Assembly (NCBI RefSeq): GCF_003226255.1
Contig: NZ_QJST01000004.1
Location: 124,001-188,000, forward strand
Direction: 5' to 3'
Source: Idiomarina fontislapidosi
Lineage (GTDB): Bacteria > Pseudomonadota > Gammaproteobacteria > Enterobacterales > Alteromonadaceae
DNA: 64,000 nucleotides
Below the pieces are notes generated by a model. The model saw only the letters and a list, made by a program, of their open reading frames with translations, was not told the origin of the DNA and made no database searches. Of the stretch, positions 62,852 to 64,000 are shown piece after piece. The position numbers were made by a program, and so were the translations under genes. Within the stretch, counting starts at the first letter, position 1; every line of letters starts with the position of its first letter.

Positions 62852-62874
62852 CGGCCCGCCGAGACGGCGAGCCG
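62852..62874 (-). terminator. Intercistronic hairpin between mshA and mshC
   Basis: On the minus strand CGGCTCGCCG and CGGCGGGCCG pair over 10 bases (one G-U) around a TCT loop. There is no T run after it. It may act as a partial terminator or as a 3' stabiliser that lets the major pilin mRNA outnumber the minor pilins downstream. Confidence 0.5.
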
Positions 62875-62901
62875 AGATTCGACCATTAAGCAATGGTTGG
62901 A

Positions 62902-63429
62902 TTAGTTGCCGCAGCCCGATGTTTCTGCTGTAACTACTGGGGCGGCATCGGCACTTGAGGTCTCAGAATAGACAGCATAGCAATTGCCGCTTGTATAGTC
63001 ACTTTCTGCAAGCGGATCACCTGATGTTGCAGGCTGGGTATAACCTTCAGGAGAGACATAATATTTGTTTGCTGCACCTGAAGTACCCGAGACCGCTAAA
63101 ATGTCCCAATCCTGTGAGTCAAGATTACTAGCTTTCCCGATACCGTCGTCTGTTGCTGCTGGATAACCATAAACCAACGCAATATCGTCATCTGTTGAAG
63201 TCGTGTCTTCGTTAAGCGTATCTGAGTCGCCCAACTTACCCTCAATCGCTGCTTTCGCGTAAACCGTTTGGTAAGCACCTTGGATATTACCCTTCAAGCC
63301 TTTAACCGCAGACTCACGAGCATCGCCCGAAAAGTTAAAGAACTGAGGGGCTGCTGTCACGGCAAGGATACCGAGTACAACAATAACAATAATAAGCTCG
63401 ATGAGCGTAAAACCTTTTTGATTGCGCAT
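62902..63429 (-). CDS. mshA: MshA, major MSHA pilin
   Basis: A 175-residue type IV pilin beginning MRNQKG-FTLIELIIVIVVLG, with PilD cleavage expected after the glycine. Two cysteines near the C-terminus (SGNCYAVY and SGCGN) probably form the D-region disulfide. A GGAG SD precedes the ATG. It follows mshB by 42 bases; first-rank expression is expected for the major subunit. Confidence 0.9.
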   Translation of the reverse strand: MRNQKGFTLIELIIVIVVLGILAVTAAPQFFNFSGDARESAVKGLKGNIQGAYQTVYAKAAIEGKLGDSDTLNEDTTSTDDDIALVYGYPAATDDGIGKASNLDSQDWDILAVSGTSGAANKYYVSPEGYTQPATSGDPLAESDYTSGNCYAVYSETSSADAAPVVTAETSGCGN

Positions 63430-63471
63430 GATTACATTCTCCGTTGAAATAAAATAGATGTTGGTGCCATG

Positions 63472-64000
63472 TTAGTTATTGTTGCTAAACACGTTTACAC
63501 CGCCATTCCTTGGGTTGTAGACAAACGAGTTACCGACTGTCTGAAAGTCATTACCCGAAGGCAAAGGACTAATTCCTTTAATGGTGTTTACCAAATAATA
63601 AACACACACTTGATTTGTACCCTGACCTTGGGCAGGGGTCGTGCTTGGGTCATCAGTCGCATAAGTATAATAACGATACTCGTCTATCGCGCCGTTATCA
63701 CCTTCTGCCATGACTGTCGGCGACCCTTGCAAAATTGCTGTCATCACCGTGCGACAATCTTGGTTACTGAGAGTCACATCCGTCGCAGTGTCATCATCGC
63801 CACTTACTGGGTAGCCGGTATCGCCATCGACGAACACTGGAACGCCATCCATTTGCAATTCTGCTCCAGCACCATCCGTGCCGCCTTTAGGTCGTCCGCG
63901 TAACTCCCACTCGCCACGCACGATACCCACTGCACTCGCAAAACCACCGGCAACACCTTCAATAGCTGAATCCTCTGCATCGGCAGTCACGTCAGTGAAG
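63472..64000 (-). CDS. mshB: MshB, minor MSHA pilin (5' end outside window)
   Basis: The C-terminal 176 codons of a pilin-like protein; the frame remains open to base 64000, so the prepilin leader is beyond the edge. The visible start, FTDVTADAEDSAIEGVAGGF, is the typical post-helix segment of MshA/MshB pilins. Two cysteines (NQDC and QVCVYY) probably pair. Position upstream of mshA supports MshB. Confidence 0.85.
   Translation of the reverse strand, partial: FTDVTADAEDSAIEGVAGGFASAVGIVRGEWELRGRPKGGTDGAGAELQMDGVPVFVDGDTGYPVSGDDDTATDVTLSNQDCRTVMTAILQGSPTVMAEGDNGAIDEYRYYTYATDDPSTTPAQGQGTNQVCVYYLVNTIKGISPLPSGNDFQTVGNSFVYNPRNGGVNVFSNNN

Overview
This window is a chromosomal core region of a Gram-negative gammaproteobacterium, most likely a marine member of the Alteromonadales or a close relative. 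The reasons are the gene content (a full dcw cell-wall and division cluster, SspA/SspB, the Lpt and Mla envelope systems, an RpoN/PtsN/RapZ/NPr cluster, and an MSHA type IV pilus locus beside mreBCD), the meso-DAP type MurE and the type A RNase P RNA. The genus cannot be fixed from the sequence alone. I see no insertion sequence, prophage, CRISPR array or tRNA, and every gene fully inside the window reads through without a frameshift.

Layout. (1) 1-12.7 kb, minus strand: mraZ-rsmH-ftsL-ftsI-murE-murF-mraY-murD-ftsW-murG-murC-ddl (ddl cut by the window edge). Almost every junction overlaps by a few bases, so this is one translationally coupled operon for peptidoglycan precursor synthesis and septum formation. 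Its promoter carries three 10-bp-spaced MraZ boxes and a perfect DnaA box. (2) 13.0-17.7 kb: rnpB and rsmI on the minus strand, then divergent lpoA-yraN-diaA-dolP. (3) 17.7-22.6 kb, minus: sspAB, the cytochrome bc1 operon petABC, and rplM-rpsI. (4) 22.8-27.0 kb: zapE (minus), divergent zapG, then the envelope proteases degQ and degS. (5) 27.0-32.3 kb, minus: a TetR regulator followed by mlaFEDCB-ibaG-murA. (6) 32.4-40.6 kb, plus: kdsD-kdsC-lptC-lptA-lptB-rpoN-hpf-ptsN-rapZ-ptsO-mgtE. (7) 40.6-53.1 kb: pmbA and tldD flanking the oppositely oriented darP, then nitrilase-yhdP-rng-maf-mreD-mreC-mreB on the minus strand. (8) 53.2-64 kb, minus: an unusual secreted coiled-coil/PEGA/SUMF1 protein, then the MSHA pilus genes mshQ-mshP-mshO-mshD-mshC-mshA-mshB (listed here from low to high coordinate; transcription runs the other way, from mshB, which is cut by the window edge, to mshQ).

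The common theme is building and monitoring the envelope: precursor synthesis, the division and elongation machineries, LPS synthesis and export, phospholipid retrograde transport, periplasmic quality control and a surface pilus. The least ordinary parts are the SUMF1-fold gene between mshQ and mreB, which carries a perfect 29-bp inverted repeat inside its signal-peptide region; the giant MshQ with an 18-residue-repeat solenoid and two lectin-like domains; the overlap of MraZ boxes and a DnaA box; a TetR gene heading the mla operon; and a DegS with an altered catalytic-serine motif.
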